This document shows, in pieces, positions 1 to 8,319 of a stretch of DNA of 64,000 bases. The DNA is from JAWLCA01 sp041687395 (lineage in GTDB: Bacteria; Pseudomonadota; Alphaproteobacteria; Rhodobacterales; Rhodobacteraceae). The stretch spans positions 1 to 64,000 of the forward strand of contig JAWLCA010000007.1 in assembly GCA_041687395.1 (NCBI GenBank), read 5' to 3'. The translations under genes and the position numbers were made by a program. The notes under the pieces were generated by a model, which searched no databases, had not been told where the DNA came from, and saw nothing but the letters and a program-made list of their open reading frames with translations. How positions within the stretch are numbered: the stretch's first letter is position 1; the number at the start of each line of letters is the position of its first letter.

Positions 1-141
1 TCGCAACCGCCATCCGCCCCTCCGTGATGCGATGACACGGAATCACAGCACAAAGCAGAAGGGAATCCTGCGCGAGTCAGTGACGAGGGCCGCTGGTATT
101 AACCGTTGTGCACGGGTTTCTGAGCCAGTTTGGCGGCCCGG
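1..141. other. left edge, no gene seen
   Basis: No convincing coding frame, tRNA or terminator is visible between the window edge and the stop codon of the Trm112-like gene. It contains an isolated ATTAACC followed closely by TGTGCAC, which resembles parts of the dispersed CACGCGTG element seen elsewhere in the window, but without the palindrome core or the spacing. Confidence 0.5.
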
Positions 142-432
142 TCAGTCGAGCTTGCGCGCCTCGTCCACCAGCATGATCGGGATGCCGTCGCGGATCGGAA
201 AGGCAAGGTGCGCGGCGCGCGAGATCAGTTCCTGCGCCTGGGCATCATATGTCAGCGCGGCGCGGGTCACGGGGCAGACCAGCGCTTCCAGCATGTGACG
301 GTCAAAGGTCTTCTCGCGCCCGGGCGGGTCTGTGGCATCGGCCGATCCGGGAGTCGGTGCGGGGATTTGGCTGGGGCTCTCGGCCCCGGCAGCCTCGGCC
401 CCGGTCTCCTCGGTGGGGCGCTCGTCGGTCAT
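142..432 (-). CDS. Trm112 family protein
   Basis: A 96-residue protein. The last ~55 residues form a Trm112/YcaR-type fold, with LEALVCPVTRAALTYD followed by a FPIRDGIPIML segment; this family comprises small zinc-ribbon-like proteins that often activate methyltransferases. Only one Cys remains of the usual pairs, so metal binding is doubtful, as in many bacterial homologues. Residues 1-40 are a Pro/Glu/Ala-rich, probably disordered leader. The ATG overlaps the stop of the LON-domain gene (ATGA), implying translational coupling with that gene. Partner and exact role are not shown by the sequence. Confidence 0.85.
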   Translation of the reverse strand: MTDERPTEETGAEAAGAESPSQIPAPTPGSADATDPPGREKTFDRHMLEALVCPVTRAALTYDAQAQELISRAAHLAFPIRDGIPIMLVDEARKLD

Positions 433-1082
433 TGCATCACCTCTTCGTCGCTGCCGCCGCCGCGCAAGGCGAATTCCAGCAGCGTCACCAGCGTCTCGCG
501 CCGGGTCGAGAGCGAAGGTGCCTCCAGCAGCGCCTGCTTGTCCTCGGGGTCGAAGGGGCAGAGCATGGAGAGAGAGTTGATCAGCAACTCGTCGTCGGCC
601 TCTTTCAAACTGCTCCAGTCGGTGGACAGGTTCTGCGCGGCGAAATAGCGGCCGAGGGTTTCGAGGAAGCACTTGCGGTCGAAACCGGGATCACGCTCTG
701 CCGGTCCCATGTCGCGCTCGAACCCGGTCCAGGTGACCTCGGCCTTGCGATAGGGGGTGAAGCCCGCGACCTCTTTCTGCACCCGGAAGCGCGAGATGCC
801 GGAAAGGGTGATCATGTAGCGCCCGTCCTCGGTTTCGGAGAACCCGGTCAGGCGACCGGCGCAGCCGATTGCGTGCAGGCGCTTTTCATCCGATCCCGGC
901 ACCTCGCGCGGCTGAATCATGCCGATCAGCCGGTGGCTGGTCTTCATGGTATCGTCCAGCATGGCCAGATAGCGCGGCTCGAAGATGTGCAGCGGCAGGC
1001 GGGCACGGGGCAGCAGCAGCGCCCCGGGCAGCGGAAAGACCGGAAGTGACTCCGGCAGGTCTGACGCGTTGATCATCCCCAT
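429..1082 (-). CDS. LON N-terminal (substrate-binding) domain protein
   Basis: A 217-residue protein built almost wholly of the LON N-terminal domain: LPVFPLPGALLLPRARLPLHIFEPRY near the start is the family signature, and conserved helices fill the C-terminal half. There is no AAA+ or Ser-Lys protease domain, so it is the stand-alone YcaR/COG2802 form, presumed to bind protein substrates rather than cut them. It lies between a CnoX-like thioredoxin and the Trm112 gene on the same strand; a small proteostasis operon is the likely reading. Function beyond peptide binding is inferred from the family. Confidence 0.88.
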   Translation of the reverse strand: MGMINASDLPESLPVFPLPGALLLPRARLPLHIFEPRYLAMLDDTMKTSHRLIGMIQPREVPGSDEKRLHAIGCAGRLTGFSETEDGRYMITLSGISRFRVQKEVAGFTPYRKAEVTWTGFERDMGPAERDPGFDRKCFLETLGRYFAAQNLSTDWSSLKEADDELLINSLSMLCPFDPEDKQALLEAPSLSTRRETLVTLLEFALRGGGSDEEVMQ

Positions 1083-1102
1083 CAGCTAGCCCGCCCCATC
1101 GC

Positions 1103-2035
1103 TCAGGCAAATATCATCGAGCTGAGGCGGCGGCGGCCTTTCAGCACGATGGGATCCTGCGGCTTCAGCGCGTCGAAAATCTTCAGAAGCTGGGTCTTGG
1201 CGGCGCCGTCATTCCATTCGCGGTCGCGGCGGAACAGTTCCAGAAGCTCGTCCACCGCCTCATCGACCTTGCCGCTGGCATGGAGCGCCAGCGCGAGGTC
1301 GTAGCGCGCCTGCGGGTTCGTCGGATCATCCTCGACCAGTTCGCGCAGCTCGCTCACGGGACCGGCCTTTTCGGCCTGGCGCGCCAGATCGAGTTGGGCG
1401 CGCGCGGCCTCCACCTCAGCCGACGTGGCGATGGCGGCGGGGGCGGCGGCCAGCATCGCCTCGGCCTGGTCCAACTGGCCGAGCGCCAGGTGCGACCGGA
1501 CAAGACCGCCATAGGCCACGGCATTCTCGGGTTCTTCACCCAAGATGGCCGAGAAGGTTTCGGCGGCATCGACGGCCGCGCCCTGCGCCAGCATCTGTTC
1601 TGCCGCCTCCAGCGCCTCGGCCAGGCCGCCGTCATCGCCGGCATCACCGGCAAGGGCGGCCACGCGGTCGATGAAGGCCTTGATCTCGCTGGCGGGCAGC
1701 GCGCCCTGGAAGCCATCGACCGGCTGGCCCTGCCAGAAGGCATAGACCGTGGGGATCGACTGGATGCGCAGTTGCGCCGCGATGCGCTGGTTCTGGTCCA
1801 CGTCGACCTTGACCATGCGCACCTTGCCCTTGGCAGCGGTCACCGCGGTCTCCAACGCGGGGCCGAGGGTCTTGCAGGGGCCGCACCACGGCGCCCAGAA
1901 ATCGACGATCACGGGCACCGTCTGGCTCGCCTCGATCACGTCGGCCATGAAGGTGGCCTCGGTCCCGTCCTTGATCAGGTCGCCTGCGACCGCACCGTTG
2001 CCGCCTGCCTGCGGCTTTCCGCCCAGTTCCAGCAT
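1103..2035 (-). CDS. CnoX/YbbN-like thioredoxin with TPR tail
   Basis: A 310-residue protein. Residues ~25-130 are a thioredoxin fold with an intact WCGPC active site (Cys51, Cys54); residues ~140-310 are tetratricopeptide-like helices. This domain order is that of YbbN/CnoX, a co-chaperone that protects substrates from oxidation and passes them to GroEL or DnaK. An upstream in-frame ATG would add 16 residues, but GAAGGA stands six to seven bases before the MLELGGK start, so I chose that one. The following LON-domain gene lies 20 bp downstream, suggesting one transcript. The intact CxxC suggests it may be a true reductase, unlike E. coli YbbN, which lacks one Cys. Confidence 0.9.
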   Translation of the reverse strand: MLELGGKPQAGGNGAVAGDLIKDGTEATFMADVIEASQTVPVIVDFWAPWCGPCKTLGPALETAVTAAKGKVRMVKVDVDQNQRIAAQLRIQSIPTVYAFWQGQPVDGFQGALPASEIKAFIDRVAALAGDAGDDGGLAEALEAAEQMLAQGAAVDAAETFSAILGEEPENAVAYGGLVRSHLALGQLDQAEAMLAAAPAAIATSAEVEAARAQLDLARQAEKAGPVSELRELVEDDPTNPQARYDLALALHASGKVDEAVDELLELFRRDREWNDGAAKTQLLKIFDALKPQDPIVLKGRRRLSSMIFA

Positions 2036-2125
2036 ATCGTGTCCTTCCATGTCCCGTGGGGCCTGTCCGGCCCGTCCCGCCATATATGTGCGGCGCGGGC
2101 CGAAAGGGAAAGGGGGGCGGACGGA

Positions 2126-2914
2126 TCAGAGATCGAAGCTGGCAATCACCGGGGCGTGGTCGGAGGGCTGCTGCCAGCCGCGCGCGGCGCGCAGGATCCG
2201 GCTGCCGTGGCCTGCGGCGGCGATGTCGCGGCTGGCCCAGATGTGATCGAGCCTGCGGCCCTTGTCGGCAGCGTCCCAGTCGGCCGCGCGATAGGACCAC
2301 CAGGTGTAGAGCTGCCCCTGGGGGATGTCCTGCCGGGTGATGTCGACCCAGTTGCCGGCCTCTTGCGCGGTGCCGAGGTGGTCCACCTCGATCGGCGTGT
2401 GGCTGACGATCTTCAGCAGTTGCTTGTGATTCCAGACGTCATCCTCGCGCGGTGCGATGTTCAGGTCGCCCACGAGGATGGACCGGTCCGGGCGGTTGCC
2501 GCGGAACCAGTCGCGCAGGTCGGTCAGGTAATCGAGCTTTTGCCCGAACTTGTCGTTCACCGCGCGGTCGGGCACGTCGCCGCCCGCGGGGACGTAGAAG
2601 TTGTGGATCAGCGTGCCATCTTCCAGCCGGGCGGCGACGTGGCGGGCGTGGCCAAGGCCCGCGAAATCCAGCGACCCGGCATCCTCCAGCGGAAGTTTCG
2701 ACAGGATGGCGACGCCGTTGTAGCCCTTTTGCCCGCGCGCGACGATGTGGCCGTAGCCAAGCGCGCGAAACCCGTCGAGGGGGATCTTGTCCACCGGGCT
2801 CTTGCATTCCTGCAGGCAGAGGATGTCGGGCGCCTCTTCAGTCAGCAGGCGTTCGACGAGGCCGGCGCGCAGGCGGACCGAGTTGATGTTCCAGGTGGCA
2901 AGGGTGAAGGGCAT
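2126..2914 (-). CDS. xth: exodeoxyribonuclease III
   Basis: A 262-residue endonuclease/exonuclease/phosphatase fold enzyme for AP-site incision and 3' end clean-up in base excision repair. Visible catalytic elements are WNINS (Asn10), LQECK (Glu36), VGDLNIAP in the middle, and SDHAPV with His253 near the C-terminus. The length matches the XthA family. It starts at the ATG after GCCGATGCC and lies upstream of the CnoX-like gene with a 90-bp gap, so it may share or precede that transcript. A terminator for the upstream response regulator sits between them. Confidence 0.95.
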   Translation of the reverse strand: MPFTLATWNINSVRLRAGLVERLLTEEAPDILCLQECKSPVDKIPLDGFRALGYGHIVARGQKGYNGVAILSKLPLEDAGSLDFAGLGHARHVAARLEDGTLIHNFYVPAGGDVPDRAVNDKFGQKLDYLTDLRDWFRGNRPDRSILVGDLNIAPREDDVWNHKQLLKIVSHTPIEVDHLGTAQEAGNWVDITRQDIPQGQLYTWWSYRAADWDAADKGRRLDHIWASRDIAAAGHGSRILRAARGWQQPSDHAPVIASFDL

Positions 2915-2984
2915 CGGCAGGCTCCGGTCAGGGCGGGCCTGTCAGACACGAAATCGGACCGGCAGGCAACCCGGAAGGCCGGCC

Positions 2985-3014
2985 AAAAAGAAGGCCCGGG
3001 CAATGCCCGGGCCA
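2985..3014 (-). terminator. Rho-independent terminator after the response regulator
   Basis: A GGCCCGGGCA / TGCCCGGGCC stem (2994-3014) is followed on the minus strand by TTCTTTTT. It lies ~145 nt past the stop of the response-regulator gene and just before xth, so it should separate those two units. Confidence 0.8.
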
Positions 3015-3160
3015 GTCCAACAGGGAGGAACCGCGCCATGACCCCGACGCGGCCAGGGGAACTTTGGTAAAACAATGATAACCTATGGTTGCGCTGCAAC
3101 CAAGGGAATCATCCACCAAGCGATCAAAGGGCCGCTACTGTGGCGCGGCGGCACCTGTTT

Positions 3161-3847
3161 TCAGGCCACCAGCCGGTAGCCGCCGCTTTCGGTGACCAGA
3201 AGACGCGCGTTCGACGGATCGGGCTCGATCTTCTGGCGCAGGCGGTAGATGTGGGTTTCCAGCGTGTGGGTGGTGACGCCGGCGTTGTAGCCCCAGACCT
3301 CGGCCAGCAGCACGTCACGCGGCACCACGCCGTCGGTGGCGCGATAGAGGAACTTGAGGATGTTGGTCTCTTTCTCGGTCAGGCGGATCTTCCGCTCCCG
3401 TTCGTCGATCAGCATCTTCATCGACGGCTTGAACGTATAGGGGCCAAGCTGGAAGACGGCGTCCTCAGATTGTTCGTGCTGGCGCAGCTGGGCGCGGATG
3501 CGGGCCAGCAGCACCGGGAACTTGAACGGCTTCGTGACATAGTCATTCGCGCCCGCGTCGAGGCCCAGGATCGTGTCGCTGTCGCTGTCGTGGCCGGTCA
3601 GCATGACGACGGGGCATTTCACGCCGCCCTTGCGCATCCGCTTGCACAGTTCGCGCCCGTCGGTGTCCGGCAGGCCCACGTCGAGGATCGCGAGGTCGAA
3701 GTGCTGCGCCTTCACCTTCTCCATCGCCTCGGCGCCGGTTGCGGCCTCGAACACATCGAAATCCTCGGTCATCACCAACTGTTCGCTCAGCGCCTCGCGC
3801 AGGTCGTCATCGTCATCGACCAGCAGGATTTTCTTCAGATTTGCCAT
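3161..3847 (-). CDS. OmpR-family response regulator, probable CenR
   Basis: A 228-residue two-domain regulator. The receiver has the acidic pocket VDDDDD at 10-15, the phospho-acceptor Asp56 in LDVGLP, and Lys106 in VTKPF. The C-terminal winged helix (~residues 135-228) carries GVTTHTLETHIYRLRQKIE, the OmpR recognition-helix region. From memory the sequence resembles CenR, the essential envelope/cell-division regulator of Caulobacter and R. sphaeroides; this rests on recall, not on a search, so no symbol is given. No histidine kinase lies nearby, making it an orphan here. It is divergent from ribA, with 156 bp of shared upstream DNA. Confidence 0.9.
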   Translation of the reverse strand: MANLKKILLVDDDDDLREALSEQLVMTEDFDVFEAATGAEAMEKVKAQHFDLAILDVGLPDTDGRELCKRMRKGGVKCPVVMLTGHDSDSDTILGLDAGANDYVTKPFKFPVLLARIRAQLRQHEQSEDAVFQLGPYTFKPSMKMLIDERERKIRLTEKETNILKFLYRATDGVVPRDVLLAEVWGYNAGVTTHTLETHIYRLRQKIEPDPSNARLLVTESGGYRLVA

Positions 3848-4003
3848 GTTTGGCCTCCTCTCGTTCCATCGCAGATGCGTGAGCGGGGGGCGTCCGACAA
3901 GTTTTGCAACAGCGACCTCACGCGGACGTGTGGCCGGCAGGGCGAATGTTTCAAATTGCTGCAGCGAGGGCTATCTAGGGGCATCGCCTGACAGGAAAAG
4001 CGC

Positions 4004-5089
4004 ATGAGCCTGGGCCCCAGCACCGTCGAACGCCTGAACCGCGCCCGTGCCGACCTGCGCATGGGCGTGCCGGTGGTGCTGACCGGCGGCGGGCAGGGTG
4101 CCTTGGCTGTCGCCGCAGAGGCATTGACGGCGGAGCGGCTGGCGGATCTGCGTGCGATGGGCGGCGAGCTGGCGCTGGCGATCACCGCGCACCGGGCCGC
4201 GACGCTGAAGGTTGCGGCCTATGACGGCGATCTTGCGCGGGTGGCGGTGCCGGGGGATGTCTCGCTGGGCTGGTTGCGGGCGGTGGCGGACCCGGCGGAT
4301 GATCTGCGCGCGCCGATGAAGGGGCCGTTGCGGGCCCTGCGCGGCGGCGATGCGGGCCTGCACCGGGTGGCGATCCAGCTGGCGAAGACGGCGCATCTGC
4401 TGCCCGCCGCGCTGGTGCTTCCCGTGACCAATGGCATTGGAATTGCAGCGGAAAACGGCCTGACGCTGATCGATATCTCCACCGCTGACCTGCTGGCCGA
4501 GACGCATCTGCACCCGGTCATCAGCGCGCGGCTGCCGATGGCGGCAGCGGGGGCAGGGCGGGTGCACGTGTTCCGCCCCGAGGATGGCGGGGTGGAGCAT
4601 TACGCGATCGAGGTGGGGCGGCCGGACCGGTCGGCGCCGGTGCTGGCGCGGCTTCATTCGGCCTGTTTCACCGGCGATGTGCTGGGCAGTCTGAAATGCG
4701 ATTGCGGGGCGCAGTTGCAGGCCGCGCTGGCGCGGATGGGGGCCGGGGGGGGCGGCGTGCTCTTGTATCTCAACCAGGAGGGGCGGGGGATCGGGCTGGC
4801 GAACAAGATGCGCGCCTATTCGCTGCAGGACCAGGGATTCGACACGGTGGAGGCCAACCATCGCTTGGGATTCGAAGATGACGAACGGGATTTTCGTATT
4901 GGCGCCAACATCTTGCAAGAAATGGGGTTTTCGCGGGTGCGGCTGTTGACGAACAACCCGGCCAAGGTGGCGATGCTGCAGGCGCAGGGGCTGGAGGTGG
5001 TGGAGCGGGTGCCGCTGAAAGTGGGGCAAACCGTTGAAAACGCAAACTATCTGGCCACGAAGGCGGCGAAGTCGGGGCATATTCTTTGA
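4004..5089 (+). CDS. ribA: GTP cyclohydrolase II
   Basis: A 361-residue protein. The C-terminal half is GTP cyclohydrolase II, the first step of riboflavin synthesis: the zinc ligands Cys221, Cys232 and Cys234 (C-x10-C-x-C), the EGRGIGL loop and the NNPAK motif are present. The first ~190 residues take the place of the DHBP-synthase half of fused RibBA proteins but lack recognisable DHBP active-site motifs; similar divergent N-termini occur in alphaproteobacterial RibA. It probably makes only the GCH II reaction, so a separate ribB is expected elsewhere. The stop overlaps the TTG start of the L,D-transpeptidase gene. Confidence 0.93.
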   Translation: MSLGPSTVERLNRARADLRMGVPVVLTGGGQGALAVAAEALTAERLADLRAMGGELALAITAHRAATLKVAAYDGDLARVAVPGDVSLGWLRAVADPADDLRAPMKGPLRALRGGDAGLHRVAIQLAKTAHLLPAALVLPVTNGIGIAAENGLTLIDISTADLLAETHLHPVISARLPMAAAGAGRVHVFRPEDGGVEHYAIEVGRPDRSAPVLARLHSACFTGDVLGSLKCDCGAQLQAALARMGAGGGGVLLYLNQEGRGIGLANKMRAYSLQDQGFDTVEANHRLGFEDDERDFRIGANILQEMGFSRVRLLTNNPAKVAMLQAQGLEVVERVPLKVGQTVENANYLATKAAKSGHIL

Positions 5090-5610
5090 GGGCGTGCGAT
5101 CTGGTGGTGACGCGCTGGGGCGCGCGATTCATGGGGCGCAGCTTTCCCTGTTCCATCGGCCGGGGCGGAATCTTGCCAGAAGAATCGAAGCGTGAAGGCG
5201 ACGGGGCGACGCCGGACGGGGTGCATGGGATCGTCGGGTTGCTGTATCGGTCGGATCGGTTGGGGCGAGATCAGCTGCCCGACTGGGCGGTACCGATCGG
5301 ACCCTACGACCTGTGGTCGGATGATGTGAAAGACCCCGACTACAACCTCATGGTGCGCGCACCGCACGGCTTCTCGCATGAGCGGCTGCGGCGGGCCGAC
5401 CCGCTGTATGACGTTGTTCTGATTACGGATTACAACTGGCCGCGGGCAGAGCGGGGAAGGGGGTCGTGCATCTTCCTCCACGTCTGGCGGGGGCCGCGGG
5501 TGCCGACGGCGGGCTGCGTGGCGTTCCGCCGGGCGGACCTTTTGTGGATCGCGCGGCGGCTGGAGTACCGGTCGAAGGTGATCGTTCAGGGTGATGCACA
5601 CCACGCATGA
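5086..5610 (+). CDS. L,D-transpeptidase (YkuD-type) family protein
   Basis: A 174-residue YkuD/ErfK-type catalytic domain. The signature runs FLHVWRGP through TAGCVAF: His132 and the nucleophile Cys144 fit the HX(n)SXGC pattern, with Thr-Ala-Gly-Cys in place of Ser-x-Gly-Cys. No signal peptide or LysM domain is seen, so export is not obvious; short forms like this are common in Rhodobacterales. The most likely start is TTG at 5086, overlapping the ribA stop, because the conserved N-terminal strand DLVVTRWGARF begins right after it; the next candidate GTG (5104) would remove part of that strand. Peptidoglycan crosslinking is inferred from the family. Confidence 0.85.
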   Translation: MRACDLVVTRWGARFMGRSFPCSIGRGGILPEESKREGDGATPDGVHGIVGLLYRSDRLGRDQLPDWAVPIGPYDLWSDDVKDPDYNLMVRAPHGFSHERLRRADPLYDVVLITDYNWPRAERGRGSCIFLHVWRGPRVPTAGCVAFRRADLLWIARRLEYRSKVIVQGDAHHA

Positions 5611-5626
5611 TTCACGTGCAGTCGGC

Positions 5627-5735
5627 GTGCATATGACGTGCATACGTTGGCGGGCGGCGAGGGCCGGAAGGTCCATGAAAGCAATGGAGTGCGGCGAAAG
5701 AAGACCGCTGCAGCAGAATCGCCATATAGCGGAAG
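5627..5735 (+). repeat. dispersed repeat 2, copy 1
   Basis: The 25-mer beginning GTGCATATGACGTGC and ending TACGTTGGC matches 22 of 25 positions of a segment at 33300-33324. About 94 bp downstream a GCCATATAGCGGAA segment matches GCTATATAGCGAAT of the other copy at nearly the same distance, and both contain CTGCAGCAG in between. Both copies follow the 3' end of a plus-strand gene. The interval to the YggS gene is otherwise empty. Confidence 0.55.
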
Positions 5736-5767
5736 GGTATATACCGCCGGGGCGTCACATCGCGGCG

Positions 5768-6421
5768 TCAGTCGTGGGCGCGGGCGCCGAAGATGGCGGA
5801 GCCGACGCGGATGTGGGTGGCGCCCAGCTTCACTGCCAGTTCGAAATCGTCGCTCATCCCCATAGACAGGCCCTGCAGGTCGTTTCGGGCGGCGATCTGC
5901 CCAAGTTGTTTGAAATGCGGCGCGGGGTCTTCGTCCACCGGCGGGATGCACATCAGGCCGACCACGGGCAGCGACAGGGCGCGGCAGTCGGCGATGAAGG
6001 CATCCGCCGCGTCGGGCAGCACGCCGGCCTTTTGCGGCTCTGCCCCGGTGTTGACCTGGATGAACAGGTCGGGGGATTGCCCGCGCTCATCGGCCAAGCG
6101 GGCGAAGGTGTTGGCGAGCTTGGGCCGGTCGAGTGAGTGGATGGCGGCGAACATCTCTACCGCTTGGCGGGCCTTGTTGGTCTGCAGGGGGCCGATCAGG
6201 TGCAGTTCGATGTTGTCGTATTCCGCCTGAAACGGGGGCCAGCGGGTTGCGGCCTCTTGCACGCGGTTTTCGCCGAACAGGCGATGGCCCTGATCGAGCA
6301 CGGCGCGGACGCGATCCTCGGGTTGGACCTTGGACACCGCGATCAGGCGGACCGATCCGGGGGCGCGGTCGGCGGCAACCTCGGCCGCGCGCAGGCGGGT
6401 GGTGATTTCTTGCAGGGACAT
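5768..6421 (-). CDS. YggS/PROSC family PLP-binding protein
   Basis: A 217-residue single-domain PLP protein with the alanine-racemase-type barrel fold. The PLP lysine is Lys31 in LIAVSKVQP; HLIGPLQTNK, GLMCIPP and GLSMGMSDDF are the family blocks, ending with RVGSAIFG. Members maintain vitamin B6 and amino-acid homeostasis rather than catalyse a known reaction. Upstream in-frame ATGs would run back through the porin terminator, so I start at MSLQEIT. It stands between the porin terminator and a convergent non-coding interval, and looks monocistronic. Confidence 0.93.
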   Translation of the reverse strand: MSLQEITTRLRAAEVAADRAPGSVRLIAVSKVQPEDRVRAVLDQGHRLFGENRVQEAATRWPPFQAEYDNIELHLIGPLQTNKARQAVEMFAAIHSLDRPKLANTFARLADERGQSPDLFIQVNTGAEPQKAGVLPDAADAFIADCRALSLPVVGLMCIPPVDEDPAPHFKQLGQIAARNDLQGLSMGMSDDFELAVKLGATHIRVGSAIFGARAHD

Positions 6422-6465
6422 GGAACGCGCCTTTGGGTCAGCCAGAGTGCTGTCCCCGGTGTTCC

Positions 6466-6498
6466 AAAAGAAAAGAGCGGGCGCAAGGCCCGCTCTTT
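6466..6498 (-). terminator. Rho-independent terminator of the porin gene
   Basis: An 11-bp stem AAAGAGCGGGC / GCCCGCTCTTT with a 5-nt loop is followed on the minus strand by TTCTTTT. It lies 23 nt past the porin stop and ends the highly expressed porin transcript before the YggS gene. Confidence 0.88.
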
Positions 6499-6520
6499 CC
6501 GTCAACCGATCCGGGTAGGA

Positions 6521-7471
6521 TCAGAAGTCGAACCGAACGCCGAGACCGGCGATGGTGTCTTTCTGGTAGTTGCGGTGAATGTCCGCACCCAGACGCGCGC
6601 CACCAAGGTCGTAGTCGATGCCGAGACCGTAGGCGGTGTCGGTCGCGTTGCCAGCGTCGTTGTCGTTGGCGATGTAGCCGCGGTAGGTGATCGCGTCCAC
6701 GCGGTAGTTGCCGTACAGCGTGATGCGGCGTGCATCGTCACCCGGAACCCCGGCGATGTCGTTGTTGTCGAAGTACAGCAGGCCGACGTTGGCACCCGGC
6801 ATCACAGCGTACTGAGCGCCGAGGAAGAACACGTCTTCGCCGTCGTTGCCGCCGGCGTTGTTGGTGTACGCACCCGAAACCGTGAAGGCGCCCATGGTGT
6901 AGTCAGCCGAGAGCGACAATTCGCTATCAACGCCGACCGGCAGGTTGTCAGCCGTCTGGTCCGGGTTGATGTACGATGCGCGCAGGTTCAGGCCGTCGAG
7001 CGAGTAGCTCGCGAAGACGCCCATGCGATCTTCTTCGGCCACGCCATACGGCTCGGTCGAGAAGGCGTAGAAGTTGCCGATCGGGTTGCCGAACGAACGG
7101 TTCAGGTAGCCGATTTCCGATGCGTACATCAGAGCAGTCGAGTCCATCGCCTGGTTGGCGTTACCGACTTCCATACGGAAGCCGTTGCCGGTGGCATAAA
7201 GCATACCGGGGCTGAGGCGCGACTCACCGCCTGCCTCACCATCGTCGTACTGCAGACGGATCCGGCCACCGAAAGTCACACCAGCGTCGGTGTCAACCGA
7301 AGCGTCGATGTTGAAACGCAGACGCGCGTTGACCTGGGTCGACGCTTCACCGACACCGGCACCGCCGTTGTAGTCCAGACCGAAGCGGCCCAGACCGCTG
7401 ATTTCAACTTCGGCCATTGCGACACCGGTGGTCGCGACGAGCGCCGTCGTTGCGATAAGAAGCTTTTTCAT
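6521..7471 (-). CDS. outer-membrane porin (Rhodobacter type)
   Basis: A 316-residue porin precursor. The signal peptide MKKLLIATTALVATTGVAMA precedes mature EVEISG. The rest alternates short amphipathic strands rich in Gly, Asn, Asp and aromatic residues and ends in GLGVRFDF, the terminal Phe expected for BAM recognition. The family forms 16-stranded trimers for small solutes. GAGGGA stands upstream of the ATG. Codon use is more biased toward optimal codons (few rare triplets) than in its neighbours, in line with high expression, and a strong terminator follows. Substrate selectivity cannot be read from the sequence. Confidence 0.93.
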   Translation of the reverse strand: MKKLLIATTALVATTGVAMAEVEISGLGRFGLDYNGGAGVGEASTQVNARLRFNIDASVDTDAGVTFGGRIRLQYDDGEAGGESRLSPGMLYATGNGFRMEVGNANQAMDSTALMYASEIGYLNRSFGNPIGNFYAFSTEPYGVAEEDRMGVFASYSLDGLNLRASYINPDQTADNLPVGVDSELSLSADYTMGAFTVSGAYTNNAGGNDGEDVFFLGAQYAVMPGANVGLLYFDNNDIAGVPGDDARRITLYGNYRVDAITYRGYIANDNDAGNATDTAYGLGIDYDLGGARLGADIHRNYQKDTIAGLGVRFDF

Positions 7472-7727
7472 CTTTTTCCCTCGTTGATCCTAAAGGTGCA
7501 GCCCAACTCAGGGGAATCCGAATTGGGTATGCGCCTATTTCCTTCCACGGGGCCGTCATTGCAAGGCGAACCGATCCGACCGGGGCAAAGCGGGGGGTAC
7601 GTGGTGCAGACTTGCCACAGTGCGTCCGATGCGCTGGTCTGTGAGGGTGGCGGGGGCCGGTCAAAGACCCTTGGCACCAAGGACATGCTGGGCTAGACAC
7701 CGGAACAATGACAACGGGGGACGGTGC

Positions 7728-8240
7728 ATGACCTTTGTCGCAAGCATGCGCGCGATCGCGCTGGGCGGCCTGATACTTTCTGTGGCGGGCTGCGGGACGG
7801 TCGGCGGCTGGTTCGCGGACAACGACCCGGGCAGTGCGGCGCCCGCCACGCGAGAGATGGCGGAGATGGGCGAGCTGGCAGACGGATCGCGGCCGAATTC
7901 GATCTGGTCGTTGTTCTCGGCCGGGGATGACGCCAACACGACGGTCGCGGTGAACCGATACCTGTGGAACTCCTCGCTCGAAGTGCTGAACTTCCTGCCG
8001 GTACAGTCGGTCGATCCGTTCTCGGGCGTGATCGTGACGGGCTATGGCACACCGCCGGGGGGCGGTCGGTCGTATCGCGCCACTGTCTATGTGCAGGACC
8101 CGGCGCTGGACGCGCGGTCGCTGAAGGTGGCGCTGCAGGGCGCGGGCGGTGCGCCGGTGGCGAACGAGACCGTGCGCGCGGTGGAGGATGCGATCCTGAC
8201 CCGCGCCCGGCAGCTGCGCGCGCAGGACGCGGGGCTGTAA
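7728..8240 (+). CDS. DUF3576 lipoprotein
   Basis: A 170-residue predicted lipoprotein: the leader runs to LSVAGCGT, with the lipobox Cys about residue 22, followed by a short linker and a globular DUF3576 domain (SIWSLFSAGDD, NRYLWNSSLEVLNFLPVQSVDPFSG). No enzymatic motifs are visible and the function of the family is unknown. The ATG follows GGGGGACGG. It sits 79 bp upstream of leuS on the same strand, an arrangement conserved in Rhodobacterales, and may be cotranscribed with leuS, lptE and holA. Confidence 0.9.
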   Translation: MTFVASMRAIALGGLILSVAGCGTVGGWFADNDPGSAAPATREMAEMGELADGSRPNSIWSLFSAGDDANTTVAVNRYLWNSSLEVLNFLPVQSVDPFSGVIVTGYGTPPGGGRSYRATVYVQDPALDARSLKVALQGAGGAPVANETVRAVEDAILTRARQLRAQDAGL

Positions 8241-8319
8241 GCCTGCTGGACCCCCAAGCTGCTGGACCCTTCTGGCCACGGGCGCTATCAGGGGCCGTCT
8301 TCAGATAGGGACGGTGATG

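Noticed and set aside
95..120. ATTAACC and TGTGCAC at the left edge as a sixth CACGCGTG element
   Set aside because: The palindrome core CACGCGTG is missing and the 37-nt spacing is not met.
1280..3070. A 596-codon open frame antisense to the CnoX-like gene and xth
   Set aside because: Shadow of two real genes; no domain and no RBS.
5086..5610. L,D-transpeptidase frame as a shadow of ribA's 3' end
   Set aside because: It extends well beyond ribA and carries an intact His/Cys catalytic motif, so it was kept as a gene.
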